Shown piece after piece: positions 32,553 to 45,587 of a DNA stretch of 64,000 nucleotides (the first letter of the stretch is position 1; every line of letters starts with the position of its first letter). The notes under the pieces were generated by a model. It made no database searches. It saw only the letters and a program-made list of their open reading frames with translations, and was not told the DNA's origin. The stretch comes from Allochromatium tepidum. Lineage in GTDB: Bacteria > Pseudomonadota > Gammaproteobacteria > Chromatiales > Chromatiaceae. The position numbers and the translations under genes were made by a program. The DNA is taken from the NCBI RefSeq assembly GCF_018409545.1, contig NZ_AP024563.1, positions 602,501 through 666,500 on the forward strand, given 5' to 3'.

Positions 32553-33893
32553 TCAATCCGCGAGCCCGCGTGTGTCGAGCACCCGCTTGGCCTTGCCGAC
32601 GAAGCGCTCGATGCTGCGCGGCTCGACCAGATCGACATGGGCGCGGATGCCGGCGACGGTCTGGATCTCACGGCTGATGCGCTCGCACAACGCCTGCATC
32701 CGGTCCATGCGATCGGAGAAGATCTCGGGATGGATCTCGACCTTGACGTGCACCTCGTCGAGCGTCCCCGGACGGCTGACCTCGATCAGATAGTGCGGCG
32801 TGGTGCCCTCGACGCGCAACAGCGCTTCCTCGATCTGCGACGGGAAGACGTTGACGCCGCGGATGATGAGCATGTCGTCGGTGCGGCCCGTGACCCGGCT
32901 CATGCGCATGGTGGTGCGCCCGCAGGGGCAGGGATCGCGATAGAGCCGGGCGATGTCGCGGGTGCGATAGCGGATCATCGGCATGGCCTCGCGGGTGAGC
33001 GCGGTGATGACCAGCTCGCCCGGCTCGCCCTCCGGCACCGGCTCCAGGGTCTCGGGGTCGAGACACTCGACCAGGAAGTGATCCTCCTGGATGTGCATCC
33101 CGGTGCGCGCCATGCACTCGCCGCTGACGCCCGGTCCGATGATCTCGGACAGGCCATAGTTGTTGAACGCCTGGATGTCGAGCTGCTCCTCGATCTCACG
33201 GCGCATGTCCTCGGTCCAGGGCTCGCCGCCGAAGTGGCCGATGCGGATCGGCAGGGCGCGCGGTTCCAACCCCATCTCGCGCGCGGTGTCGGCGATGGTC
33301 AGGGCATAGCTCGGGGTGCAGATGAGCACCTCGGGATCGAGATCGCGCATGATCTCGAGCTGACGGCGGGTGTTGCCGGCGGCCACCGGGATCACGGCGG
33401 CGCCGACCTTCTCGATGCCGTAGTGCAGACCGAAGCCGCCGGTGAAGAGCCCGTAGCCGAAGGCGACCTGAGCGGTGTGCTCGGGCTTGAGTCCGCCGGC
33501 GACCAGGAAGCGCGCGCACAGATCCGACCAGGTCTGGAGATCGCCGGCGGTGTAGCCGACGAAGGTCGGCCGGCCCGTGGTGCCGGACGAGCCGTGGATG
33601 CGCGCCAGCTCCTTGCGCGGCACGGCGAGCAGTCCCAGCGGATGCTGGCGGCGCATGTCGTCCTTGGTCGTGAAGGGCAGACGCCGCACGTCGTCGAGCG
33701 AGCGGAGGCTGTGCGGACCGATGTCGCGATGGTTGAAGATGTCGCGATAGAAGGGCACGCGCCGCGCGCGCTCGACCTGGGCGCGCAGCCGTTCGAGTTG
33801 CAGCGCCTCGCGCTCGGCGCGCGGCAGGGTTTCGGCCGCCCGATCCCACATCGGATGGGGCCGGCCGGCAGGGCTGGTATTGACTGGCATCAT
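32553..33893 (-). CDS. paaK: Phenylacetate-CoA ligase family protein (copy 1)
   Basis: A 446-residue adenylate-forming arylacetate-CoA ligase: 'RIHGSSGTTGRPTFVGYT' is the phosphate loop, followed by 'YGLSEIIGPGVSGEC', 'RYRTRDI' and 'IIRGVNVFPSQIEE', all PaaK hallmarks. It converts phenylacetate (or indole-/hydroxyphenylacetate), ATP and CoA to the CoA thioester. Start overlaps the end of the ACT-domain gene. Copy 2 lies at 34350-35687; the two are paralogues, perhaps with different aryl preferences. Confidence 0.88.
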   Translation of the reverse strand: MMPVNTSPAGRPHPMWDRAAETLPRAEREALQLERLRAQVERARRVPFYRDIFNHRDIGPHSLRSLDDVRRLPFTTKDDMRRQHPLGLLAVPRKELARIHGSSGTTGRPTFVGYTAGDLQTWSDLCARFLVAGGLKPEHTAQVAFGYGLFTGGFGLHYGIEKVGAAVIPVAAGNTRRQLEIMRDLDPEVLICTPSYALTIADTAREMGLEPRALPIRIGHFGGEPWTEDMRREIEEQLDIQAFNNYGLSEIIGPGVSGECMARTGMHIQEDHFLVECLDPETLEPVPEGEPGELVITALTREAMPMIRYRTRDIARLYRDPCPCGRTTMRMSRVTGRTDDMLIIRGVNVFPSQIEEALLRVEGTTPHYLIEVSRPGTLDEVHVKVEIHPEIFSDRMDRMQALCERISREIQTVAGIRAHVDLVEPRSIERFVGKAKRVLDTRGLAD

Positions 33894-34327
33894 GGGACGA
33901 ACGACATCAACTCCTCGCCGTCGACCACGTGCAGCCCCTTGTCGGTCAGCACCTGGATCGCGCGATCCGGATCCTCGAAGCGGAAGATGAGAATGGCCTT
34001 GTCGCCGCGACGCAGCGAGAAGGCGTACATGTATTCGATGTTGAGGTCGGCGTCTTCCAGGATGCGCAGCGCCTCGGCCAGACCGCCCGGACGGTCGAGC
34101 ACGTCGACGGCGACCACCTCGGTCAGGTTCACCACCCAGCCGGCCTGTTCCAGCACGCGCTTGGCCTTCTCCCAGTCGCGCACGATCAGACGCAGGATGC
34201 CGAATTGTGCCGTATCGGCCAGCGACAGGGTGAGGATGTTGATGCCCTCGGCGGCGATGGCCGACAGCGGGGCCTCCAGCCGTCCGGGGCGGTTTTCCAG
34301 AAAGAGCGAGAGTTGTTGCAGTTTCAT
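33890..34327 (-). CDS. ACT-domain regulatory protein between two paaK genes
   Basis: A 145-residue protein with two ACT-like modules: 'QLSLFLENRPGRLEAPLSAI' and 'VVAVDVLDRPGGLAEALRIL'. ACT pairs of this kind commonly sit beside paaK/ior genes and probably sense an amino acid such as phenylalanine or tryptophan; that ligand is inference. The stop overlaps the next paaK start by four bases. Confidence 0.8.
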   Translation of the reverse strand: MKLQQLSLFLENRPGRLEAPLSAIAAEGINILTLSLADTAQFGILRLIVRDWEKAKRVLEQAGWVVNLTEVVAVDVLDRPGGLAEALRILEDADLNIEYMYAFSLRRGDKAILIFRFEDPDRAIQVLTDKGLHVVDGEELMSFVP

Positions 34328-34349
34328 AGGCGTGTGCTCGCTTGAGAAA

Positions 34350-35687
34350 TCAACCTTCGTTGCGCCGATCGATCACGCGCTTGGCCTTGCCCTCACTGCG
34401 CGCGATGGTGTGCGGCTCGACCAGGCGCAGTTCGACCCGGATGCCGAGAATCCGCTCGATCGACTGGGCCAGACGGGCGCGGATGTCTTCCAGACCGCGG
34501 ATGCTGTCGCTGAAGACCTCCGGTGTCACCTCGACCTCGACGGCCATGCGATCCATGCCGCCCTTGCGGGTGAGGATGATCTGATAGTGCGGCAGCGTGC
34601 CCTCGACGGCCATGAGCGCGGCCTCGACCTGGGACGGGAAGACGTTGACGCCGCGGATGATGAACATGTCGTCGGAACGCCGGCCGATGCGTCGCATCCG
34701 GCGGATGGTGCGCCCGCAGGAGCAGGGTTCGGTGATGAGCGAGGTGATGTCGCGCGTGCGATAGCGGATCATCGGCATCGCTTTTTTGCTCAGGGTGGTG
34801 ATGACCAGCTCGCCTTCCGCGCCGCCGGGTAGCGGCTCGCCGGTGTCGGGATCGATGATCTCGGGATAGAAGTGATCCTCGAAGATGTGCAGTCCGTCCT
34901 GGGCCGAGCATTCGGCGGCCACGCCGGGGCCGATGATCTCGGACAGACCATAGATGTCATACGCCTTGATGCCGGCCTCGGCCTCGATGTGCCGGCGTAC
35001 CCCGTCGGTCCAGGGTTCGGCGCCGAAGATCCCGACGCGCAGCGGCAGCTCGCGCAGATCGATATCGAGTTCGCGCGCGCGCTCGACCATGTGGGTGAAA
35101 TAACTCGGGGTACAGCAGAGCGCGGTGACGTTGAAGTCGCGGATGAGCATGATCTGACGGTCGGTGTTGCCGCCCGAGATCGGGATCACGGTCGCGCCCA
35201 GCGCCTCGCCGCCATAGTGCGCACCCAGTCCGCCGGTGAAGAGCCCATAGCCGAAGGCATTCTGAAGAATATCGCCGCGATGCAGACCGCAGGAGGCGAA
35301 GGTGCGCGCCATGACCTCGGACCAGACCTCGACGTCCTCGCGCGTGTAGGCGACCACGATCGGCTTGCCGGTGGTGCCGGACGAGGCATGGAGCCGCACC
35401 ACGTCGCTCATGGGACTGGCGAAGAGTCCGAAGGGGTAGGTGTCGCGCAGGTCGGTCTTGACCGTGAACGGCAGATGACGGATGTCCTGGAGCGACCGGA
35501 TCGACTCGGGCGTCAGTCCGCGCTCGTCCATGCGCTCGCGAAAGAGCCGGACGTTGGCATAGGCGCGCGCGACCACGGCGCGCAACCGGCGTAACTGGAC
35601 TTCCTGGAGCGCCGTCTGGGGCAGGAAATCGGGGGCGCTCGCGGGATGGAAGCCGCCCTCGGCGTCGTTCCAAAGCTCTTTCAGCAT
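34350..35687 (-). CDS. paaK: Phenylacetate-CoA ligase family protein (copy 2)
   Basis: A 445-residue paralogue of copy 1 with the same core motifs: 'RLHASSGTTGKPIVVAYT', 'YGLSEIIGPGVAAEC', 'RYRTRDI' and 'IIRGVNVFPSQVEA'. ATG 35687. It precedes the ACT gene by 22 bases and follows iorB on the same strand, which supports one arylacetate metabolism operon. Confidence 0.88.
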   Translation of the reverse strand: MLKELWNDAEGGFHPASAPDFLPQTALQEVQLRRLRAVVARAYANVRLFRERMDERGLTPESIRSLQDIRHLPFTVKTDLRDTYPFGLFASPMSDVVRLHASSGTTGKPIVVAYTREDVEVWSEVMARTFASCGLHRGDILQNAFGYGLFTGGLGAHYGGEALGATVIPISGGNTDRQIMLIRDFNVTALCCTPSYFTHMVERARELDIDLRELPLRVGIFGAEPWTDGVRRHIEAEAGIKAYDIYGLSEIIGPGVAAECSAQDGLHIFEDHFYPEIIDPDTGEPLPGGAEGELVITTLSKKAMPMIRYRTRDITSLITEPCSCGRTIRRMRRIGRRSDDMFIIRGVNVFPSQVEAALMAVEGTLPHYQIILTRKGGMDRMAVEVEVTPEVFSDSIRGLEDIRARLAQSIERILGIRVELRLVEPHTIARSEGKAKRVIDRRNEG

Positions 35688-35768
35688 GAGGGCCTCGGTA
35701 AAGCGTTGTCGGTTGTAGAAGGGGGAGGCGTGGGATGGGCCGCGCGAACGCGATGCCCATCCGGCCTC

Positions 35769-36257
35769 TCAGCTCAGGCCGCGCGCGCGTGCCGCCTCGC
35801 GTCCGATCTCGAACGCCTGCTCGTTGAGCGTGTGCAGCTTCTCGGCCAGATTGGCGTGCATGGCGGCGATCCAGTGCTCGTCGGCGATGTCGAGCACGGT
35901 CGAGGCCGCGCCGAGCAGGGCGACGTTGAGGCTCTTCTTGTTCTTGAGCGCCTCGGGGGCGAGCACGTCCGGAGCGATCAGGACACCACCGGCCCGCAGC
36001 GTCGGACGGTTGATCTCGACCTGAGTCTCTTCCAGCACCACCAGCACATCGGCCTCGCCCGGCGGGACCATGGGACTCAGGATCCCCTCGCCATAGCGCA
36101 CATCACTGCTCACCGAGCCGCCGCGCTGGCTCATGCCGTGCAACTCACTCTTCTTGACGTCGAAGCCGGCGCGAAAGGCCGCATCCGCCAGGATATCGGA
36201 CGCCTTGAGCACGCCCTGACCGCCGAGTCCGGCGATGACTACGTTCTTGACTTTCAT
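35769..36257 (-). CDS. iorB: Indolepyruvate oxidoreductase subunit beta
   Basis: About 162 residues beginning 'MKVKNVVIAGLGGQGVLKAS', the gamma-type domain of 2-oxoacid:ferredoxin oxidoreductases, with 'ELHGMSQRGGSV' further on. ATG 36257 is preferred over an upstream start that overlaps iorA because it begins the Rossmann-like motif directly. Partner of IorA; together they interconvert aryl pyruvates and aryl acetyl-CoA. Confidence 0.88.
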   Translation of the reverse strand: MKVKNVVIAGLGGQGVLKASDILADAAFRAGFDVKKSELHGMSQRGGSVSSDVRYGEGILSPMVPPGEADVLVVLEETQVEINRPTLRAGGVLIAPDVLAPEALKNKKSLNVALLGAASTVLDIADEHWIAAMHANLAEKLHTLNEQAFEIGREAARARGLS

Positions 36258-36270
36258 GTATCTCGATTCC

Positions 36271-37899
36271 TCAATCGACCAGATCCGCCGCACAGGTCGC
36301 GGCACGCTGTTCGGCGTTGGCCTTCTCGTAGAGCCGGATCTTGGGCGCGGCGAGCACGCAGGGCTGACGGGTGACGATCAGCGAGGTCTCGTTACACGCC
36401 AGCAGGTTCGTGATGAGATCGCGCAGCGAGTCGTCCTTGAGCGAGGTGGTGTCGATGACATGGACGTTCTGTACGCCCATGGCGCGCGCCGTCTCCTCGA
36501 AGTTGAGCAGATTGGTGGCCGAATGGTCGAGCAGACGCCCGGTGCCCGGATGCTCCTGCTGGCCGGTCATGGCCGTGGTGCCGTTGTCGAGGATGAGCAC
36601 CAGATGCCCGGTCGGCGGCGGGTTGTAGACCATCTCGGCGAGGCCGGTGAGACCGGAGTGCACGAAGGTCGAGTCGCCGATGACGCTGACCACGCGCCGC
36701 GCCTGCTCCTCGGGCAGCACATGACGCAGACCCAAACCGACGCCGATGCTCGCGCCCATGCAGACACAGGTGTCCATGGCCGAGAAGGGGGGCAGAACGC
36801 CGAGGGTGTAGCAGCCGATGTCGCCGGAGACGATACAGTCGAGATCGCGCAGGGTCTCGAAGACGCCGCGATGCGAGCAGCCGGGGCAGAGTTCGGGCGG
36901 CTTGCCCTTGGGCGGCACCGCCTCGGGGCTGGTGTCGTTGGCGAGGATGCGACGCACGCGCTCGACGTTGAGTTCGCCGAAACGGTACATCTCGGGCTTG
37001 CCCTCGGCAGGCAGACCGACGGCACGCAGGGAGTCGACCAGCACCGGGTCGCCTTCCTCGATCACGACCAGACGCTCGACCCGGTCGGCGAAGGCGCGGA
37101 GGCGCTCGATCGGCAGCGGATAGGTCAGACCGAAGCTCAGATGCGTGGCGTCGGGCGCAGCCTCGCGCGCATGCATGGCGCCGATGCCGGTGGCGACGAT
37201 GCCGAGTTTGGGATCGCCCTCGTGGAGCTCGAACGGCCCCTCGGCCTCGTTCCAGGCCGCGATCTCGGCGAGCTTTCGGCGCAGACGCAGATGCGCCGGC
37301 TTGGCGTAGGCCGGGATCATGACCCGCGCCGGCACGTCGCGCTTGAAGTGCGGCTCGGGCAGGGTCTGGAGCGCCGGGCGCGGACGCACCACGGTCTTGG
37401 CGTGACAGATGCGCGTGGTCAGACGCAGGATGACCGGGATCTTCCAGCGCTCCGAGATCTCGAACGCCAGCCAGGTGAAGTCATAGGCCTGCTGCGAATC
37501 GCTCGGCTCCAGCATCGGCAGGGCGGCGGCGCGCGCATAGTGGCGGTTGTCCTGCTCGTTCTGGCTGGAGGCCATGCCGGGATCGTCGGCCGAGACCACC
37601 ACCAGACCGCCCTCGACATCCGTATAGGCGGCGGTGAACAGCGCATCGGCGGCCACGTTCAGCCCGACGTGCTTCATGGTGACCAGGGTGCGCGCACCGG
37701 CGAAGGCGCTGCCGATGCCGACCTCGAGCGCCACCTTTTCGTTCGGCGACCATTGCGCACGACCGCCGAGCTGGTCGAAGGTCTCCAGGATCTCGGTCGA
37801 GGGTGTGCCGGGGTATCCCGTCCCCAGCCGGACTCCGGCGTGCAGCGCCGCCAGCGCGACGGCATCGTCGCCACTCAATAGAAGTCGTTCTACAGTCAT
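36271..37899 (-). CDS. iorA: Indolepyruvate ferredoxin oxidoreductase subunit alpha, lacking ferredoxin domain
   Basis: A 542-residue thiamine-diphosphate enzyme: N-terminal pyrimidine-binding part ('GTGYPGTPSTEILETFDQL') and C-terminal TPP-binding part ('CPGCSHRGVFE', 'SVIGDSTFVHSGL', 'LDNGTTAMTG'). Typical IorA is over 600 residues with a C-terminal 2x[4Fe-4S] ferredoxin domain; this one ends after 'RQPCVLAAPKIRLYEK' with no CxxCxxC motifs. Electrons must then be carried by a separate protein. ATG 37899 starts 'MTVERLLLSGDDAVALA'. Confidence 0.88.
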   Translation of the reverse strand: MTVERLLLSGDDAVALAALHAGVRLGTGYPGTPSTEILETFDQLGGRAQWSPNEKVALEVGIGSAFAGARTLVTMKHVGLNVAADALFTAAYTDVEGGLVVVSADDPGMASSQNEQDNRHYARAAALPMLEPSDSQQAYDFTWLAFEISERWKIPVILRLTTRICHAKTVVRPRPALQTLPEPHFKRDVPARVMIPAYAKPAHLRLRRKLAEIAAWNEAEGPFELHEGDPKLGIVATGIGAMHAREAAPDATHLSFGLTYPLPIERLRAFADRVERLVVIEEGDPVLVDSLRAVGLPAEGKPEMYRFGELNVERVRRILANDTSPEAVPPKGKPPELCPGCSHRGVFETLRDLDCIVSGDIGCYTLGVLPPFSAMDTCVCMGASIGVGLGLRHVLPEEQARRVVSVIGDSTFVHSGLTGLAEMVYNPPPTGHLVLILDNGTTAMTGQQEHPGTGRLLDHSATNLLNFEETARAMGVQNVHVIDTTSLKDDSLRDLITNLLACNETSLIVTRQPCVLAAPKIRLYEKANAEQRAATCAADLVD

Positions 37900-38024
37900 G
37901 TTCTTCTGGTCGCTCTCGTTCTCGGGATAGGACGGAGGCATTATCCGCCGTGCGGCTTGGCGGCAGCAACCCGAAGCGCTCTTGTTCTAAACTAGCGTTC
38001 ATTCGTCGCGTTCAGGATCAGGCC

Positions 38025-41990
<3,966 letters not shown>

Positions 41991-42047
41991 AGCCGTATCC
42001 GTTTCGATGCACGACCGGAATCAACATAGATCATCGGGAACAACGAC

Positions 42048-44285
42048 ATGGGCAATCTGAAGGTTTCGACGCGACTGGGGCTGGGGTTCGGCGTGGTCTT
42101 GCTGCTGCTGGGCGTGGTGGCCCTGATCGGCATCCTCAGGATCAACCGGATCAACAACGACATCCATGCCCTCGTCGACGATTATTTTCCCAAGACGGTC
42201 CAGGCCAACGCCATCATCGACAACATCAACGTCATTGCGCGTGCGATGCGCAACACGCTCATTCTCGATGAGGCCGGCGCCATTCGGGGTGAAGTCGAGA
42301 GAATCGAGCAGGCGCGAGCCAAGATTCTGGAAAATCTCGAGCAGTTGAAGCGGACCATCACCTCGCCCGAGGGCGTCGAGCGCCTGTCGGCTGTCGCGTC
42401 GGCTCGTGAACAGTATGTCGGTTTGCAGACGAGCTTCCTGAATCTGGTGCGCGAGGGCCGTCAGGTCGAGGCGAAAAATCTGTTGCTCGGCTCCATTCGT
42501 GATCGTCAGAATACCTATATTGCGGCCATCAACGAGCTCATCGACTACCAGACCCGGCTGATGACTGATCGCGGGGCCGCGGCCGGGCAGGCGGCGGCAT
42601 CGGCGACCTGGCAACTGATCGTCCTGGCCGTAGTGGCGCTGCTGGTCGGAGCCGGGATCGGCATCGGGATCGCCCGCGGTCTGCTGCGCCGGCTCGGCGG
42701 CGAACCCGACTATGCCGCGACCATGGTGCTGGCGGTCGCCAACGGCGATCTCTCGCACAGCATCCAGACCAAGGCCGGCGACACCACCAGTCTGCTCGCC
42801 TCGCTCAAGGTGATGCAGGAGAACCTCAAGCAGCTGGTCGGCGAGATCGACGGCATCGTGCGCGGCGCCGTCCAGGGCGATTTCAGTCGCCGTCTGGACA
42901 TGGCCGGCAAGCAGGGCTTCGGCAAGCAGATCAGCGAAGGACTCAACCAACTGGCCGAGACCACGGACGTCGGACTCAAGGACGTCACCCGCGTGGCCAA
43001 CGCCCTGGCCGCCGGCGATCTGTCGCAGACCATCACCCGCGACTATCCCGGACTCTTCGGCGAGACCAAGAACGGCGTCAACGGCACCGTCAAGGCCCTG
43101 ACCGCCGTGGTCGACGAAATCCGCAACATCGTCGACGCCGCCAACCGGGGCGACTTCAGCATCAAGCTGGAACTGGCCGGCAAACAGGGCTTCGCGCGTG
43201 AAATCGCGCAGTTGCTCAACCAGCTCTCCGACACCACGGAAGTCGGCCTCAAAGACGTGATGCGCGTCGCCCAGGCGCTGGCCGACGGCGACCTGACCCA
43301 GACCATCACCAAGGACTACCCGGGACTCTTCGGCGAGACCAAGGCCGGCGTCAACACCACGGTCAGCAACCTCAAGGACGTGGTGTTCCGCATCCGCGAG
43401 GCGGTCGACACCATCAACACCGCCTCCAGCGAGATCGCCACCGGCAACCAGGATCTCAGCCAGCGTACCGAGGAGCAGGCCAGCTCGCTGGAAGAGACCG
43501 CCAGCTCCATGGAAGAGCTGACCAGCACCGTCAAGCAGAACGCCGACAACGCCCGTCAGGCCAATCAACTGGCCATCTCGGCGGCCGATGTCGCGGTCAA
43601 GGGCGGCATGGTGGTCGATGCCTCGGTGCAGACCATGGCCGCCATCTCCGAGTCGAGCAAGAAGATCGCCGACATCATCGGCGTCATCGACGGCATCGCC
43701 TTCCAGACCAACATCCTGGCGCTCAACGCCGCCGTGGAAGCGGCGCGTGCCGGCGAACAGGGCCGCGGCTTCGCCGTGGTCGCCGCCGAGGTGCGCAGTC
43801 TCGCCCAGCGCTCGGCCAACGCCGCCAAGGAGATCAAGACCCTGATCACCGACAGCGTCTCCAAGGTCGACTCGGGCACCGCGCAGGTCAACGAGGCCGG
43901 CACGCGCATGACCGAGATCGTCGAGTCGATCAACCGCGTCACCAGCATCATGTCCGAGATCTCGGCCGCCTCGGTCGAGCAGTCCACCGGCATCGAGCAG
44001 GTCAACCAGGCCATCACCCAGATGGACGAGGTCACGCAGCAGAACGCCGCACTGGTCGAGGAGGCCGCCGCCGCCGCCGAGGCGCTGGAGGATCAGGCCC
44101 GCACCCTGGCCGAGGTGGTCTCGGTGTTCAAGGTCGGCCAGGAGCATGGTCAGGCGCGGACGCCCGTCCGGCCTGTCGCGCACAGTAAGTCGACCGCCGT
44201 CGCCAAGCCCGGCAAGGCGGCGCCCAAGGCCGGCCACGCGCGCCCGCCGTCGAAGCCCGATGAAGACGAATGGGCGGAATTCTGA
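42048..44285 (+). CDS. Methyl-accepting chemotaxis protein with tandem HAMP-like repeats
   Basis: A 745-residue chemoreceptor: TM1 ('[20 protein letters not shown]'), a four-helix-bundle periplasmic domain, TM2 ('[22 protein letters not shown]'), a stretch of repeated HAMP-like units and the signalling hairpin ('[27 protein letters not shown]'). It ends in EWAEF, which fits the CheR/CheB-docking pentapeptide pattern (aromatic-x-x-aromatic). It follows the hybrid kinase by 57 bases, with an REC-PP2C protein next. Confidence 0.88.
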   Translation: MGNLKVSTRLGLGFGVVLLLLGVVALIGILRINRINNDIHALVDDYFPKTVQANAIIDNINVIARAMRNTLILDEAGAIRGEVERIEQARAKILENLEQLKRTITSPEGVERLSAVASAREQYVGLQTSFLNLVREGRQVEAKNLLLGSIRDRQNTYIAAINELIDYQTRLMTDRGAAAGQAAASATWQLIVLAVVALLVGAGIGIGIARGLLRRLGGEPDYAATMVLAVANGDLSHSIQTKAGDTTSLLASLKVMQENLKQLVGEIDGIVRGAVQGDFSRRLDMAGKQGFGKQISEGLNQLAETTDVGLKDVTRVANALAAGDLSQTITRDYPGLFGETKNGVNGTVKALTAVVDEIRNIVDAANRGDFSIKLELAGKQGFAREIAQLLNQLSDTTEVGLKDVMRVAQALADGDLTQTITKDYPGLFGETKAGVNTTVSNLKDVVFRIREAVDTINTASSEIATGNQDLSQRTEEQASSLEETASSMEELTSTVKQNADNARQANQLAISAADVAVKGGMVVDASVQTMAAISESSKKIADIIGVIDGIAFQTNILALNAAVEAARAGEQGRGFAVVAAEVRSLAQRSANAAKEIKTLITDSVSKVDSGTAQVNEAGTRMTEIVESINRVTSIMSEISAASVEQSTGIEQVNQAITQMDEVTQQNAALVEEAAAAAEALEDQARTLAEVVSVFKVGQEHGQARTPVRPVAHSKSTAVAKPGKAAPKAGHARPPSKPDEDEWAEF
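42906..43378 (+). repeat. Tandem 273-bp repeat inside the chemoreceptor gene
   Basis: The block beginning GGCAAGCAGGGCTTC at 42906 recurs at 43179 (GGCAAACAGGGCTTC), 273 bases or 91 codons later. Both copies encode 'AGKQGF', '...DVGLKDV' or '...EVGLKDV', 'DLSQTI'/'DLTQTI' and 'PGLFGETK'. The shift is in frame and repeats a HAMP-like unit, so the number of units could vary between strains. Confidence 0.7.
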
Positions 44286-44340
44286 GTCCGGTGCAGCGGT
44301 TGCGCACGATCATGGTTAACGCGACATTGGCGGTGCATCC

Positions 44341-45576
44341 ATGAGTCTGCCGCTTCCGGTTCCGGCGCGCGCCCCCGTGTCACCGGATCCGATCGGCGCC
44401 GATGCCGGTGAGCGCGGCCTCGCCCTGATCGTCGACGACGAGGCGTCCAATCGTCGTCTGCTCGGCTCGATGCTGGTCAAGGAAGGCTTTCGCACGCTCG
44501 AAGCCTCCAACGGTCGGGAGGCCCTGGAGATCTTCGAGCGCGAGCGTCCCGACATCGTCTTCATGGATGTCCTGATGCCCGAGATGGATGGCCTGGAGAG
44601 CACCTGCCATATCAAGCGTCTGGCCGGAGACGACTTCGTGCCCGTGATCTTCCTGACGGCGGTCAAGGACGAGCAGTGTCTGCTGCGCTGCATCGAGGCC
44701 GGAGGCGACGACTTCCTCGCCAAGCCCTTCACCCTCACGCGGCTGCGGGCGCGCGTCCTGGCCATGGAGCGCGTGCGCGATCTGCAGCGCGCACTCGCCG
44801 CCAAGCAGCGTCTGCTCACGACCCTGCTGGAGCGCGATCAGGAGGAGAAACAGCTCGCCGAGCGTGTCTGGAGTCAGGCCGTCAAGCATTACAATGCGCA
44901 CGTCCCCGGCATCGAACTCGTCGAGCGACCGGCCACCCTCTTCAATGGCGATCTGGTGCTGATGCACTATCTGCCGGATGGCGGCCTGCGGATTCTCCTG
45001 GGGGATTTCACCGGTCATGGACTGGCGGCGACCGTCGGCGCCCTGCCCGTGGCCGATACCTTCCATGCCATGACGACCAAGGGCTTCGACGATGTGGCCT
45101 TGCTCACCGAGATCAACCACAAGCTCTATCGTCTCCTGCCGACGGAGCGCTTCATGGCCGCCTATCTGATCTCGATTTCCGGACGCGGCGACACCCTGTC
45201 CTGGTGGAACGGCGGTATGCCGGCGGCCCATCTGCGCACCGCCACGGATCTGGTCGAGCTGTCCTCGCACGGACTGCCGCTCGGCATCCTGCCCGATCTG
45301 CACGACCCCGTCATGCGGCGCGTGGATCTCTCAGCGGGCGATCGTCTGCTGCTCATGAGCGACGGCTTGTTCGAGGCGCTCGATCGGCAGGGCCGGATGT
45401 TCGTCGATACGGGTCTGCGCGGGCTGCTGGAAGGCTGGCAGCCCGGAACGCCCATCCTTCCGAGCCTGATGGAGGCCTTCGATGCCCATTGTGCCGGAAC
45501 CGAGCAGACCGATGACGTGGCCGTGATGGAGATTCCGCTCGATATCACTGTGCTGCACGACCCGTCCGGAACCTGA
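44341..45576 (+). CDS. Response regulator with PP2C/SpoIIE-type phosphatase domain
   Basis: A 411-residue REC-PP2C protein. The receiver (residues ~20-145) has 'LIVDDEASNRRLL', the phospho-Asp in 'IVFMDVLMPEMDGLE' and 'FLAKPFTLTRL'. A coiled coil leads into a SpoIIE/RsbU-type phosphatase ('GDLVLMHYLPDGGLRILLGDFTGHGLAA', 'LLLMSDGLFEALD', 'TDDVAVMEI'). Such proteins act on anti-sigma or STAS partners; none is encoded nearby. Confidence 0.85.
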   Translation: MSLPLPVPARAPVSPDPIGADAGERGLALIVDDEASNRRLLGSMLVKEGFRTLEASNGREALEIFERERPDIVFMDVLMPEMDGLESTCHIKRLAGDDFVPVIFLTAVKDEQCLLRCIEAGGDDFLAKPFTLTRLRARVLAMERVRDLQRALAAKQRLLTTLLERDQEEKQLAERVWSQAVKHYNAHVPGIELVERPATLFNGDLVLMHYLPDGGLRILLGDFTGHGLAATVGALPVADTFHAMTTKGFDDVALLTEINHKLYRLLPTERFMAAYLISISGRGDTLSWWNGGMPAAHLRTATDLVELSSHGLPLGILPDLHDPVMRRVDLSAGDRLLLMSDGLFEALDRQGRMFVDTGLRGLLEGWQPGTPILPSLMEAFDAHCAGTEQTDDVAVMEIPLDITVLHDPSGT

Positions 45577-45587
45577 GCATCCGTTCC

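Noticed and set aside
42021-44237. A 738-codon minus-strand frame opposite the chemoreceptor
   Set aside because: Repetitive Gly/Asp/Leu composition follows from the repeated HAMP-like and coiled-coil codons of the real gene.
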